A model generated the notes under the pieces. The model saw nothing but the letters and a program-made list of their open reading frames with translations. It searched no databases and was not told where the DNA came from. The position numbers were made by a program, and so were the translations under genes. Shown one piece after another: positions 20,431-35,500 of a stretch of DNA of 64,000 bases (the first letter of the stretch is position 1; every line of letters starts with the position of its first letter). The stretch comes from Aptenodytes patagonicus. Its lineage: Eukaryota > Chordata > Aves > Sphenisciformes > Spheniscidae. The DNA lies in the NCBI RefSeq assembly GCF_965638725.1, contig NC_134950.1:165950853-166014852 (forward strand). The letters run 5' to 3'.

Positions 20431-22804
20431 AAATGCCAGTGCATATATATGATTCAGACTACTTATATGTATATGATGATATATGCAAGGAGTAGGTGAG
20501 GAGCCTGGAAGAGTTCACTCACTCCTGAAACCTGCAGCTCCTCCATGGCTGAAGCCACTGTTGGATAGGACGGGAGAGACACTTCATCCTTGCAGCTATG
20601 TCTGCACTACTAGAAAAATGGGACAGAGCTCATTCTCTGGCCCTGAAGCTAAATGGCACAGTAAATTTCTCTCCATAAAATTAAATTTTCTTATGCTTCA
20701 AAAAGAGGGAGGGAAAACAGGAGTCCTCTTCTCCAAGGAGGGAGATGTGCAATTTTAGAGGATCCTGCCTCTCCTGCAGGAGAACCAAGATTTCTCCTGC
20801 TGAGTGTACTCATTTCTCCATGTGGTTTTGCTTAGGGACAGAGAGTGTGATCTCACTTATCATCAGTCTGATCCAAAGGATCCTGAGAGTTCTATTTCTG
20901 AATTAGCCAGGCTACTGAACTTTTTCAAGCAGAAGGAAGACGTCTTCTTTGCATTAAGTATTGGCTGTACAAGAAAAAAAAATCATCAGACACTAAAGAG
21001 AGAAGTTAAGGCTGATACACTCGTTTCAGATTACACTTCAATTTCAGGACGTCTAATATTTCACCTAGTTAAAATGGGATGAATCAAAGGAAGAAAAGCC
21101 AACTGACCCCTGGATGCAATATGAGATGGTACCTCTGCAGCGTGAGAATGCATTAAAAATATGAGCACTGTTTTGACCCAGAAGATCTGGGTGCCAGATC
21201 CTTCCCTACACTAATTACAGTCAGGATCAACAAAACAATTTTTTACCCCATCTGTATTTTGTCCTTGGCAGCTTTGGCTGAAGTGGAAGAGAAACTTTCA
21301 AGGAAAGTAGTCTTGCAATATACTGAGACAAATGCTATTTTATTTTCTGTTGAATTTGGGTTGGTTGCCGAGCTCCTTCTATCTTTAAAGTTACCTTCTT
21401 TCAAAGCATGTGGGACTCTGAGAAATGGGGGAAAGAAGTGATGATGGTACATCGCAAGTCCCTAATTTTGATGTGTTGGTGGAACATTGCCGCCTTTTGG
21501 CAAAAGCTTTGGTTCATCAGGCTCTAAATTTAATGAGAGTGTTGCTGTAGGAAGTTAAACTCTGTTTTGGATGCTTTGGACAGGGCATTGCACAGAAGGT
21601 TTAATTTCATGGGAAGAAGCACATTTGTAATGATCAAGACTATCCACAAATGAAATTAGGAAAACTCATGGCAGGTTAAAACAGATGAAAGATTTATTAA
21701 TCCATCTGGCTTCATAACTGCCACCATTATCACACTTTAAAGTAACATCACTTACAGAAAGTAGCATGTTCAGATCAGTCACATGAATTTCAGACTTCAT
21801 GACACAAATTCAGTTCATATTATCTCTTGTTCCCTGTCAGCTATCTGTCTGTCATAGGTCTTATATAGCTTTAAAATCATCTGACAATTTTATGAAGTTT
21901 GAGCTGCTTGAAGCTTGCTTAGCTATCCGTGAAGATGGGTCAAGTTCATCTCCTTTGTATAAATATCTGCAACTTGCATTCATATGGAAGGAACAGACAA
22001 ATAACAAGGGTAGATTTTAAAAGATATTTACGCCCCCCAAAGAAACATATGGATGCCCAGTAGGATTTCCAGTGTCTGAATGACGCTGCAATCAATGTGA
22101 CTTAAGCTTCTAAGCACTTTTAAGAATGCCACTATAAAGTAACTCTAACGTCAGTTACGTCCACAGCTTTCATATCCACCTCCAGTGCTATCTTCACCCA
22201 GCGTTATAGATGAAAAGCAGACTTGAAACAACAGGTAGTCTTGGCTTCCTGCCTATTAGCTATTCTCCTCTGCTTTGGGGAAAAGATAACCTGCAGTTTC
22301 TAGAGGCAAGAAGGAATTATTCTCACCTGTGGGTGAAGAAAGCAGGAATGGCATCTCATGTTTATCTCAGACTTTCCCAGGTCCCTGCGCTAACCTTGAG
22401 ATGGGTAAGTTACTTGTCAGCTCTGGCCCAGGCCAAATCAGAGATAAGCTTAGCTCTCAGTAATTAAAAATATCCCAGGGTGTTTTCAAAGGGCACTTTC
22501 TTTTACAGGTTGCATTCAACATCTATTCCTTGTGTGTACTGAGTTATCCAAGACCATTGATTACTCGTGGCAAAGAGATAACTAAATCAGTTCTAGCATT
22601 CAACCAGTTTTACCCCAATGATTACTTGAGAAAGCAGGTGTCCCGCATCATCCGTGCTGCGAAGGAGCTTTGGGTCACAACTCCCTGTGTAGCCTGCAAA
22701 GGGCAGCAAATACATGAAAAATGCAGAAATGTCGAATTGCGGCAGACGAACAAAATGCACGTTTAGTTGAAGGTGAGAGAAGCAGCTGTCTAGGTTCCAC
22801 TGGT
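20431..22804. other. Intergenic, no gene seen
   Basis: Several short plus-strand frames (20483-20758, 20804-21082, 22210-22467) lack conserved motifs. No repeat recognised apart from the microsatellite edge. Confidence 0.55.
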
Positions 22805-23094
22805 CGCGCTGATGAACTCTCCCCTGACTATGGCCTCAAGTTGTGCCAGGGGAGGTTTAGATTGGATGTAAGGAAAAATGTCTTTACTGAAAGAGTGGTT
22901 AAACATTGGACCAGGCTGCCCAGGGAAGTGGTGGAGTCCCCATCCCTGGAGGTATTTAAAAGACGTGTAGATGAGGCGCTTAGGGACATGGTTTAGTGGG
23001 CATGGTGGTGTTGGGTTGCTGGTTGGACTCGATGATCTTAGAGGTCTCTTCCAACCTCAATGATTCTATGATTCTATGATTCTATGATTCTATG
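22805..23094 (+). mobile_element. CR1 retrotransposon 3' end with octamer tail
   Basis: Contains caggctgcccagggaagtgg, then ggaggtatttaaaagacgtg and ggttggactcgatgatctta, and ends in four perfect ATTCTATG units (23063-23094). The open frame 22721-22996 is the end of the CR1 protein frame ([20 protein letters not shown]), not a host gene. It is the least diverged CR1 copy in the window. Confidence 0.95.
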
Positions 23095-26000
23095 ACTATA
23101 AACAGGAATTTAGACGTGTCCCACCTCCTTTTAAATGCATGGGGAGAAAACAGATTCCCTGCTGGACAAGGAAAGGTGAGGTACCTTTGGCAGTGACTTC
23201 TCCTTCCCTGTCCAAAATCAAATCCTCATCTCGCCCATTGCACTCACAGCAAGGCTGTTTGAGTCCCCTCTCCTCCATCAGTAGGAAAAGTGAAGAACCT
23301 TCAACCTCAGCAAATTCAAGTCAATAAGAGCAGCTGGAGGGAAATAAACCTCAGGCTAAAAGAAATTTGGAAAAGTAGAAATGTAAATGTTGCCGTGACA
23401 AAATCTCAACCTTGCTAAATGAAGGAGAGCCAAAAAGCATTCCCCATTTGTAAAGAAAACATACGGAAATAGTCTTTAAAAAGTCTAGGTGTTTAGAGGG
23501 AAAATGTATAGTGGTATTTAAAAAGCTGAGCAATATCTGCATTTGCAAATGATACAGAAATGGCTTAATGCAAGTGGGCAAATATTTGATGTTAATGGAT
23601 ATTTGAACTCGAGAAAAAATTAATACTTAAAGACAAGTGAAACATATTTATGTGATGTATGTTTGCTATTAGAAAAGACGAACAGTCATTAAATGTAAAG
23701 TAGTTTAATCTACAATAAAGCTGAACAGTCAGCTTAAAGTGAGATTCAAATCGTCCTTCAGTTTTACCCTCCACAGCATAGCAATAACTTTGGGGTAGGG
23801 AATATATATATTTTTATATATATATATATATACACATATACTTAAAAACAGTACAAAATAATTTCATTTCTTATTTTTTTTTTTTAAATAACCACCACCT
23901 TATTTCTGTATGTTTCCTGGTGATGCTGTAATTGGTATGTATGTACATACCTATCTGTTATGATAAATGATGCTATTTTATAGCAATTTAAGAAATAATG
24001 AATGGAAGGTAGATTGTGAAAATTACATATCAGGTGCAGCAATCAGTCAGTATCTACCCAGGTTTTTACATAGATTTCATTGCTATAGTAACAGGGACAC
24101 AATAGCGAATACAATGGCAGCTTTAATTGGGAGAAAGCAGATGAGTTGCACAAGTGCAATCATTTTTGCGTATAATTCTGGAATCTCACAACATCACCAG
24201 ATTTAGTAAAGATTAATTTCTGGTCCTTTCTGAGAAGTTAGATATGATTTGGCAATCTTAACTGTAAATTCTTTTCGCATTTCGCTATCAACTTCTTTTA
24301 AGGATACAGTGTGGGTTTTCATTTTGTAACCGATCCTAGCTGTTCATTTCATAAAGATGCACCGATCAGAACCATTTCACTGCACAATGTGGGAGAACGG
24401 AGATGAAAAATAAATAGAAAGTGTTAATATCTAATGTGTAAAATAGGCCTGAACTCTTCATCTGGGAAAGGAAAAATGTCAGCGTTGTGATACCTTTTCT
24501 TCACTGTTGCTAACAATATTTCATGTTAAAATTCTTTGACAGATTTCAGATAATCAAGGCAGAATTCTATAGCCATTAATCAAAAGAAACCCTACATACT
24601 CTGAGCCGGCGTACCTATAACTAGAATAATAAATGATAGCTTTTCAATTGCAAGTATTGTGATTTCTAACGCCAACCAACAGACTGGAAAAAATTACTTT
24701 TGCAACTTCCATGTATGTACTATTTCAGTCAGTATAACAATTTCAGCCAATTTAGAATTGCTTAACTGATACGGACGGTGTTAAACAGATAAATTAAGGA
24801 CCGCATCACCCATCTTATGCTTTCTCTTTCCTATAAAGAAATCACCATGATGAGATTTATATCATAAATATTCCATTTTTTAGGACGTGTTGTTGATTTT
24901 ATTCTGTCAATGAAATTATAGTCTGGAAACTAACCTCCAAAATGCATAACTGTTTGTCAGCTGAGCAGCTATGTCCATCTGTACAATGTTCCTGTGACTT
25001 CACAAAACGAGAACCTTTTCACTGTTTTTTTTTTAACAACACTTTTACAAAACAATGGAGACTGAGAGCTTCTGGTCAAGAGGGGAAACCCTCATAAATT
25101 GCTGTTTATGGGACGAGTATTAATATATGTGGGATTTGTAGCCCAGTCAGAACCTGAGGAAATGATGCTGCAGAGAGCTTTTAGTGATTTATGAAGGCCT
25201 TTTACTGCACAGAGATTAGAATAGCTTTTATAATATATTACATTGCTGCTTTATTTTAAAAGAATAGCTGAAGCCATTTTCTGATCCACATAATAGTGAA
25301 GTCTAAATGGTATAAAGTAGTTAATTGGCATCTTTGTCAAAATAAAGACCTAGTATAAAGGAATCTCATTTCCTTTTATCAGAGAATGAAATTATTAAAA
25401 AAAAAATCATGATGATGTAAAATTCAGACTCTTTTGAATGGATAATTGGTACCACAGAGTAACAGGAAATTGCTTTCTTTGTAAGTATGTATTAAAATAA
25501 TTCTGTTACATACAGTAATCTTCAGCTTTCTAAATGGTCTGATGCACATTTCAATCAGGAAAATTTGCTTATCATCTACTCAAATGGAAAAATATGGATT
25601 GCTCTTTTCTCTCTCCTCAGTGGTCTATCAGAATAATACTAAGAGAATTAGGACAGTGAAGTAAATCACGTTAGAAAATTAATATTCCTAATATTATTCC
25701 ATCAAGCAGCATTGAGTATATCTAGAGATTTCCCTAGCTGTATCAGACACTGGATATTTACTCTTTAAGAAACTTTTTCTATCCGTTATATTTCTATTTT
25801 TTATGAAGAAGCAAAACACAAAAACCTGATTATTTGATGTAAATCAGAGGCAACTATAGTTAGTTGAAGATATTACACCCTGGAATGAAGGTCCAGGCTG
25901 GTAAGGATAAATTGTAGCCGTCGGGAGCAGCCGATTTTAAGGACCTATACAGAGTACAAGTGGATAAGCTATTTAATACATAATAAGATGATTGACTAAA

Positions 26001-29000
26001 GCATCTTTGGCAGGGGGTGGTGATTTAGAGACTGTATTATTCATCAGATTGGAAGGGCTGAAAAAAATGAGTGTCAAATACTGTTTAGAAAATGAGGTCC
26101 TCTTCTGCGTGCAAAATAGTTGAAAGATCTGAGCTGAACAACCCCCAACAGCTCGTTACGCCAGCTCTGCACTTTGAACTACATCCTTTACTCTTTCCAT
26201 CTTACCTGGAACAGAGGAGTTTGCCACTGCCCACTGTCTTCAACAGTTTTCTGCAGGAATTTTCACTTTTTCCTTTCTAATCTTGACAATGTAATTCTGC
26301 ATCTATTACACGTTTCTGTGAGGTCTTTCCTCAGCATCTCCGAATCTCACTTTGTGGTTTCCTGTCTGATGACGGTCTCGCTGGCTCTTGTAACCTGCGG
26401 TAGAAGAGAACTGAGCATACAGCTTTTCTTTTTTTCCCATTTTTGTACCTTTTCAGTCGATCTTTAAACTTCTTATGTAACAGGAGTGTGAGAAGAGGCG
26501 AACTTCATAGCCAAGGCACCAGTTCACTAGCACAAGGCTTTTCAACCTGGTGTCTCAAGACAGCTGAAGAGCCCTAATCCTGCTGATTTGAACTGAGCAT
26601 GTTCATTCCAGGTGAGATGTCTAAGTCCTCTGGCTGAGGGCCCAAATAGCTGCTCTTGTGCATGGTCTACCATTAAATCTGGGAACAGCAGCGGGAAAGA
26701 TTTGGGGAAGGAAGAGAAGTTTTGTATACAAGGAGCCACGTTAATCACATCAAATGGGTATTTGCAAATTGAGAAATTGTGTTCTTTGAACCAAAAAGTA
26801 ATTTAATTTGATTATATTAAAAAATAATTAATTACCTTTTTAAATTTATGGGAATGCTTTCTTTCATTAATTTTTTTTTTTAAAGTTATGCTCATGTGGA
26901 AATTAAGATCTTTTAAATATCAGGTATCAAGAACTTTCTTTAAAGAACCACAGGAAATGACTAATACAAATATACAGTGAAACCATTTGGTCATTTACAC
27001 AAAGGAATCTTCCTCCAGCTCTTTAATGGTCTAATGCTTGCTGAATCGTAATGGGGCTAATTTGCTCAACACCTACTTAAGGAGAAGACGCTGGGGTGCC
27101 TGATTTTTCCCCTCTCTTGGGTCTGAAAAAGCAATATATTGCCTACATGAAAGCATCTGTGACACTTTGATAGATACAGTGAGCTGCAGCCAATGCATAA
27201 TTGGACAATGCTAAGAGAAGTGTCTAAATTGCCTCTCAGAAGACATGCTTTAAAAGTCTATCAAATTCAACAAACGGAATGGAAAAAATCTAGGATTTGT
27301 TTCATCACTCATCTCACCCTCATCTTTTAAAGCTAAAACTAGAGCTTTGAATTTGTGGAAATAGGAACACGTGATTGGAAGGTCAAAGGGATCTTCCCCT
27401 GCTATTGAAATGTGTTATGCTCTAAGCATCTGCGCTTTGTCAGCCACAAGTATTTTTGTGTCAAAATAATATAAAGGCCAGAGAAAGGAATAATCTGAAA
27501 TAACATCAGTGTCTCACCTGTGTTATGCAATATTTCTTGCAACACGTGAGCTTCATTATCCTTCAAAAGAGAAAATTCAAGCACTCTCTCTGTTGCAGCT
27601 GGCACTTGTAACATATCATAAACACACAAGCATATTTGCACATATAAAGGCATAAATTTGGGGTTTTTTTTCCTGTAAATCAAATATCCTGTAACTGGGG
27701 CCACACTTTTATCCTATTTTATAAGCACTTTCATTCTTTACTTACTTACAAGAATACAAACATTTTCTAGGTACCAGACATAAAACACACACAGCACAAG
27801 ATATTTAGAGGCTGGTTTAATTCTCAGATCTTAACCATAACATTTTTATCATGCAGTTTCTTGCAACACATAAAATACAAAGAAATTAAAGTTGAAAAGG
27901 AAAAAAGGTGGGAAGAGAAAAGGTGAGAGGGAAAAGGAAGGAATTGCTTGTATTTACCTACAAGTTTCATACAGAATCTTATTCAGTTACTGAAACTGGA
28001 TTCAATTTCTTTTTTTCAGTGAGGAAGCCTGACTTCTGACATAAAGGATCTTTTCCTTTGCAAACAGAATCATTAGTTCATAATACCAGAACTGGTGCAT
28101 TGGGTAGAGATTACTTTTTAAGGTAGCAAAATCCGACATTTTTCACACACAAAAAAAGGCTTTATAGCAACCATTACCTTGGTACGTTAAAAGCTTTTAT
28201 TTGTGAGGTGTTTGGCCCATAAACTCTCTTTGGCTTAAAATTCAAGAAAGAGCTAAAGGAATAGTGTTAATAGCTGGGTTTGATTACATCCAAAAATCTT
28301 AAAACCATTGGGATTTATGGGAACATGCTTCCACTCGTCACTTACAACACTGGGCAACCGTAGGACTGTCTTTATTTATTAATTGTGGTACATATACCAC
28401 ATATCATCCAATTGCTAAGTGTTTGGGAAGGGCAGACCTTCTTATAAGATTTCTGGGGATTTACTTCTCTTCCTGGTGCCTGAGGCCAACCAGAGACTTT
28501 TCTCTCTTACTGTGGTAAAGGACTTGGGAATTCAACTTTACATTTAGTAGGACTGGCACCAGCAAAAGGCCAGCAGCGTTATAAACCCAGTAAATATCGT
28601 TATGCTCTTCAACACCATAGAAAGATGGAGTAAGACAAAAGCCTTACAAGGAGGATGGAATGACATTTGGTTATGTAGAGAAGCAGGTTTACTAAATCAC
28701 CTTCAGAAAGCCAGCAGGCGTCTTGTGAGGAAATGGCTTATTGCTCCACAGCCATTTACAGTGATCCTCTTTGCTTAAACCTATGAAATGCGGGCATTGT
28801 TTAAGCAGTGGCCACAAAGCCGGATTTGAACCATTGCATTTTCCAGTGAGAAATGGCTCGTTGGACAGTGTGCGCTGTTATAACATGAGTGGGGCAATGA
28901 TGTGGCACTTGGAAATGAAAGCCTCTGCCAATCAAGCCCATTGTTTTCTCCTTTACTACAGCTGGATGTAGTATTCAAGCATCACCAAACCAGGAAATAT

Positions 29001-32000
29001 GGAGATAGACTTCACTTTACTTCTTATATATTATTCATGGCAGGCTATGAAACATTATGAAGTTAATTTAATTGCACTGCAATTAAAATACCTGCTTCTG
29101 TAGACATAGATAAACATACAAAATTTATAACCTTAAATGAAGGTGGCTGTTGTCACTGTCTCTATAATCATTAAGGTGAGTGAATAGGTTCTAAAATCAT
29201 AATTTTTTCTTTTACTGTTGCCCTATCTTTAACAAATAGAAAAGCCTTTCTCTAAATACTTGCTCATTTATATTCTTGACTCTGGAGAATTGCAGTAAGA
29301 ACAGCCGTGCCCGGTTGGCAGAGTCCAATACTCTCTGACCAGATTCTTTTAGATATTCCATGCGTGAAGGGTGCGATGTTTAATATCAAATGTACTTATT
29401 TGAGGTTATTTGATGTTACATGGGATTTTTGATTTAGCAGAGTGACAGGCAGTATGCTGAAATCACAATACAAATGTTAGGTTACACTTAGCAAAATATA
29501 GCAATTGCAATATACAGTTCAATCACAATACCAACGTGATCTCCATTACCCTCTCTATAATATGTTCACCATCACAATGCTGGGTGTCCCCAGTCACTGG
29601 GAAGAAGTAGGGGGGTTGAAGCAGCTCAGGTCCATTGCTCTCTTTGAAATTCTTTTGTTGGTTGTTCAGTTTTCCTACTCCATGTTGGGCTGAGCCATGT
29701 ATACACTCCCCCCATGCTGTTCTCCCTAACTCAAGGAGACATTCCCTTTTAATGAACTCAGGGAGAAACATTTACACCACCAGCTGATCCACTCAACTGT
29801 TATGGTCCATTGATCCACTCAACTGTTGATAGCTGTTTATCTAAAACAAAGGCCACCCTCCAGTCCCCCTAGTGTCGAGACAAGTTGGCTTTCCTTGCAA
29901 CAGTTTGTGGTCAGTCACACCCTACATTATTCCCTGAGCTTCTTGGGCACATCGCCCTTGCCCGTCTCCTCTGAGCCCTCCTCTGTTGTAGGGCTTTATT
30001 GGGCAGTCATACAGGAAGAAAATGCCTTTGCCCTCGACTGAAAATGGAGTAAATGTAGAAAATTGAGTTGGGAGATATCCGTTTAAGAAGCAACAAGATT
30101 CTTCTTTGGCAGCCAGGTATATCCATGCGTGTCACCATGCACATAACGAAACAATATGATATAACGAAACAAAATAACACTGAGATATGTTTTGGTTTTA
30201 AAAAACAACTTCTATTTTATTTGAGATGGTACAGCTGAAGTAGAATATCAGTTTAAACATTTTAAGCATTTATCAGTTTAAGCATGTTTCAGGCTGAAAC
30301 TCCAGGCTGTAAACTGATCACAACATACAGTGCAAACATACTTTTAGATACAGCATTCTGAAATAAATACCAACTAGTCACATGAGCAGCAGAATTAACA
30401 AAACCCTCGTTTTTCCTATGACTTTGTATTTTGTCGGTGGATTCCCAGGTGTATGAGAAAGTGCGGCTTGCGCTGACTTTATCCATGCTTGTACATTAAT
30501 ACTTTCTCTTTCCTATATGGATTTTTTGGGTGTTTGCCATCTGGATTATTGGCTGTTTGTTAAGGGATGAGCCCCCTACTCAGGGGAAAGTAGGAGACCT
30601 TAGCTGTTACCCATTATATCTGATGTTCTCGCAGCTGTCGGATATTCTGCCTTTTGCACAGCTGGCAGATAAAACAATTTATAGGAGGAAGCTGAGGATA
30701 AGTAGGGTGAATGTAATGGACATAAGCACAAGTTTTATACTGAATAGGATGTCGGAGGGCCTGAGAAATGAGTGATGGGCACTACATGTGTGTAGGGAGG
30801 AACTGAATGCCATTCTCCGAAGGTGCTGTGGTGGGGTCTTGTTGCTGCTATTTGGATTAAAACTTACTGTTGTTTTATTGAAAAGGGGGAGAAATTTTCT
30901 ATAGATGCTGTTCAGAATGGCGGGGGGGGGAAGCAGCAGCTGGAAGTATTTTGGTGAATTTCTGTGTATAGATATCGAAGAATCTGTCTTCTTACACAAA
31001 CATGGATTTCTGGCTGCAGCAGTTACAAGCTTCATGAGTTGCAGCAGCAAACCAAGTGAAGAACCAAAGGATGGCTTTCTATTTGCCTCCTTATGTTGGT
31101 GTTATTACTCCAGCCATAGCCACACAAAAAAAAGAGGTAATTGAAGTAGTGGCATGAAATCTTTGCTGCTAAATTCTGCAGAGAATGCTAAGACCAGTAG
31201 CATAGTAGGACTACTATTAAAATACTATCTCCAGTTCTACTCTCTTCATTTCAAGAAGGGTACGAATATACAAAGGAAAATTTACATAAGAATTTATCTT
31301 TCCAGTGACTGCTTTAATTTATCTTTGGGGACAAATTCTACCCAGTGTTTGGGCAGCAAGGTAGGGTGGCTGTTTTCTTAAGTCTAACCTATGAATCTCT
31401 AACCTTTGAATGCTCCTGTGTAAGCCCATCTTCCCTGGAACCTGGAGAGAAGAGGAAACTGCATTGCCCTCAATCTGCCCAGAACTCTAGCAGCTCTGCA
31501 TTAAGGTAATGACTATTACCAAAATCAGCTTGGCCTGTCTTGCCTTAGCTCCATGGAACTATGAAGCAGATAACTGCAACGGGTTTGCCCAAACAGCTAT
31601 ATTTTCCTGAAGGGTTGCCAAAACATCTCTACTGCTCTTTCAAAAGTCTCTGTAGATCAATAAAACCACTTACTAAGATGATGCCTTCACATATTTTCTC
31701 TGGAATTGGCAGAGCAAAGAGCCTAAACTTGTGCCACCACATTCAGCTCTGAAACCACTCAATACCTTTATCCAAATATTTATAATGGATGGGGGTACTG
31801 AAGAAAATCTCAGAAAGAAATCTGACATGATGTTGTAGAAGTTACAGAGGACTCATCATTTGGTTCCCAGGGGTGGACAGATAAGAAATCTCTTTTTAGT
31901 TTGCGCTAAATTGTCACCCTATCGTACAGAGAGACTAGAACTGCATACCCAAAATAATAGATTGGTATAGACTCAGACTCCCAGATAATACAAATGGTTG

Positions 32001-32068
32001 TTGACTGATGTGGCTAAGTCCTGTTTAGCCATAATATTCAAGGTTGAAAAGCATGTGGCTACTGTCAA
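23095..32068. other. Large intergenic block, no gene seen
   Basis: About 9 kb of AT-rich sequence without a credible coding frame. The part from 23.9 to 29.4 kb has no recognised repeats apart from short A/T runs. From 29.44 to 30.05 kb it is GC-richer and contains a 17-bp direct repeat (29785-29801 and 29811-29827) and an AATAAA on the minus strand, which could be an old LTR. From 30.5 to 31.1 kb there are overlapping frames with no identified homology. Confidence 0.5.
23801..23840. repeat. AT microsatellite
   Basis: Nearly pure TA dinucleotide run with one interruption of five T. Confidence 0.95.
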
Positions 32069-32550
32069 GGAATCATAGAGTAATTTAGATTGGAATGGAC
32101 CTCTGAAGTTCAACTAAGCCAACTCAAGATTCAAGTTTGGAGCTAGATCAGGCTGGTCAGTGTCTTGTCCAGTCAAGTTCTGAATTTCTACAAAGACAGA
32201 GATGCCACAACATCTCTTGGCAATTTGTTCCAATCCACCCTCACTGTGGATTTTTTCCCTAATGTCTAATCAGAATTTCCCTTGCTGGAACTTGTGCCTG
32301 TTGGCTCCTGTCTGTATCATTGTGTACATCTAAGTTTGGCTCTCACTTCTCTACAACCACCCATTGGGTAGTTGAAGTCAAAAGATCCACACTTTCACCT
32401 TTTCTTCTTAAGACTGAACAAACCAATCTTTCACCTTTTCCTCGTACGTCACGTGCTCCAACATCTTGACGGCCCTCCACTGGACTTGCTCCAGTATGTC
32501 TCTTGTTTTGAGGAGCCCCAAACCAGACAGTACTCCAGTTGCATTGATTT
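32069..32550 (-). mobile_element. CR1 retrotransposon fragment, minus orientation
   Basis: Begins atcatagagtaatttagatt then ggaatggacctctgaagttc, and later contains cttgtgcctgttggctcctg and ggccctccactggacttgct, all complements of CR1. Well diverged. Confidence 0.88.
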
Positions 32551-35500
32551 GCAACAGATGTGGAATTTGATTCTTAATCATTTATGACTACAACTTGGTA
32601 GTAGAGCACTGGAAACCGTGGTTGAATTAGTAAAACCTGAGATAAACTGGGACAGTATGTGCCCATTTAAAGCAAAACTTAGACTATTTTGCTGCCAGAT
32701 GGAGGATGAAGGAGGAATTTTCCTTCTGTACAAAGTATCAGAAATATTGGACATTTTGCCTTCCAGTGTAGATCTAATAAAACAATTTGCTGGGAACTGC
32801 TTATGTATTTCTTAGGAATATAGATGTCTGAGATACTGGTGGAGTCTTTTTTTACGATATAGTTTTCACTTCTGGAACTAAAATCTTTTGTTTGTTATGT
32901 GGGCAGGGAAAGCATAATGGATGCTCTTTTCAACCTCCCTAGATTTAGCAGGCAATATGTGATTGCCAGTGATTCCTGAAGTGTGTATCCAACACAACAG
33001 ATAGTCCCTTCTCATCCAAAGTTCATCTCTGCTACCCATCCATTTCCATTCTCTTTTCCTGAACTACTATTCCCTGTTCAAGGTTTCTTTTGTACCGGCT
33101 GCTTCCAAACGATCCATCTGACTTTGTTGTTGTTCCATTTCTTGTTCTTCTAATCTCTCATTTCAGGCTATCCTCCTCTTGCTAGAAATTGGTGACACTT
33201 AGGGATACCAAAGGGGAAGGATTGTTATGCTGTTGTTCGGTTAGTCATCACAATCCGTGACGTTTTCTTACCTTTGTCTTGCATCTGTGATGAGATACTG
33301 TGATAAGTGACTTGGCTAATGGGATTACCGATACTACATTCTTAATTTCCTGTTACGTTTCTGTATCGTTCTTGGCGTTGATGAAATGCAAGCCGGGCAA
33401 TAACTTTTTTATAACGCTACTAAAAAATATCAATAACCATGAATTCGTGAATTCAGCAACTGTTAAGCTACTAAAACTGAAAAGAGTTATCCAGACCTAG
33501 GAATAACTGAAGAAACCATCCAATTCGTTCAGATATGAGAAGAAAGGAGAAGGGAGAGATGGCAGAAAGTCAAATAGTTCTTCCTTCCACGCCATTATCT
33601 ACATGTAAAAGCCAAGTTAGTTAACATGCCCGTAAGTTTCGGCCTGCACAGGCAGTCTTTGCATGGGCTTCCACCACACAGGCTTAGCAGAGAGTACATT
33701 AAGCTGATGTTAAACAGTAAAAAGGAAGAAGGCTGGGAAACCAGAGAGAAGGCTCACTGGAGTGAGACCTGCCCAAAACACGGCGATCCCACCTGCCAGG
33801 CAGCAACATGCTTGCTGAATTAGGTCTCAGTAACTACAATATATCTGCTCAGTTCTCCAAGGTATCTCCAAGGCGGAAGGGGACCAGTAGCTGGAATGGA
33901 TGTTACCCATCAGCAGATACTCTGCGGTAGGGTGTAGGGTGTTCATGCTGAAGGCGGTCCGTGTTCTGAGGAGCAAAATGGGCAGCTCTGCATGTGCCAG
34001 GCCCGTTTTATTGTTCATCTCTCTGAAGCAATTGGCAGAACCTTTCCTTGGCAGGTGAGACAGACAGACTTCAGAAAGTACGTCTGTGGAGCCTGCTGAA
34101 GCAAGTCTAAGTCAGACTTGCTGTTAGCTGGCGGTAATTATCAATGGTATTTAAAAACAATTCCTCCATCTTTGTAACTTTTTTCCTAAATATTGAAAAA
34201 TTTGTTCTACTCGGTTTCAGCATAATATGATAGACCTCTTCTTCATCATTTCTAGTAATAAACCTGACCTCTGCCTAAAGCTGCTACAGTCATCGAGCGT
34301 GCTATTCTTACAGGAACATTCACTCTGAGTTAGAAAAGCATATTTTGGCATGCCTTCTTGCGTAACGTAAGTTGCAGGGATCTCTCAAGTTGAGACAGAA
34401 CGTTTACCTCACTGATGGCTTTGGAAAGTGACATTGCAGAGGACACGCTTGTCAAGCGCAATAACCTCTGGTACGTTCAGGGAAAAGATGCCAGGATGGG
34501 ATGCTCTTTCTGGTACATTTCAAATAACTTAACTACATACGGGGCCTCTTTGAGTCCTGAAGGAACACTATGGATAGTGCAAACATTGCAAGGTTAGCAG
34601 TAACTGAAGAGCTCCAGAAAGTAAAAGAACGGTTTCCACAAAACCTTTATGGAGCCTGTTCTCCAGGATACAGGGCTATCACAAAAGTAGGAGAAAACTC
34701 TTAATTACCGGTGGTCAGTCGCTAACTATTTCTACGCAGGAAAGTGATAAATGGAAATGGAATAATGGAGTTCTGCACCACCACTAAGGAGGCAACGTTG
34801 CTGCGTATTATATAGCTGGTCCTCAGGAATTCACTGGTAGCTTTACATGCACGGTGTTTCCTGACCGGAGGGATCCAATATTCCTTTGTTTTTGCTGTTC
34901 TCTGATTTAAGCATCAAACTTCATAAACAGAAAGGAATATTCTTTCACTGTGTTCCAAGCATGCCTGACCACCTCTCATGAAGTTCACGTACGTCCAGGC
35001 AATTTTAGCGAAACTCTACTTTGCTTCAGCGGCTGAACTGGCTTTTGGGCAATTCCAGCACGAAGAAGCTACAACAGCTGGATATCACCATTCTCTTTTC
35101 AACCCTGCAATAGTGTGCTGAGGCTACTTCAATGCTTAAGCAATACTAAAAAATTGGTCAGACTTTTAAATTTGCACTGTGGTGAATTCAGGTGCTTTTG
35201 TATGTTTCTGAGGTAAAATAATCACTATGGATGTGTTTGTGCCAGGTGTGATTCTGTCCAAAATTGCTGCCCCTACAACGGAAATAAAAGTGGTCGCCTT
35301 TGAAGTATTTCTAATTCTGGGCCAGGGCACAGCACCTGCTGTTGCACTCAAACAACATAATTTTAAGTTGTAAAGATCAGATTAATTTAAAAAAAAATTG
35401 GCAATTTGTTACATATTATTAGTATTTAAAATTCTCTCATATGGCTTTTGCAGTTTTTCCTTCTTTTCCAATACATGAGAACAAAGCACTCTTACCTCTT

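Noticed and set aside
22721..22996. 91-codon plus-strand open frame as a possible small gene
   Set aside because: Its second half is the end of the CR1 protein frame ([20 protein letters not shown]).
30470..31150. Overlapping frames suspected to be a mitochondrial insertion or retrogene
   Set aside because: Hydrophobic stretches on the minus strand did not match any mitochondrial protein I could recall, in any frame tried.
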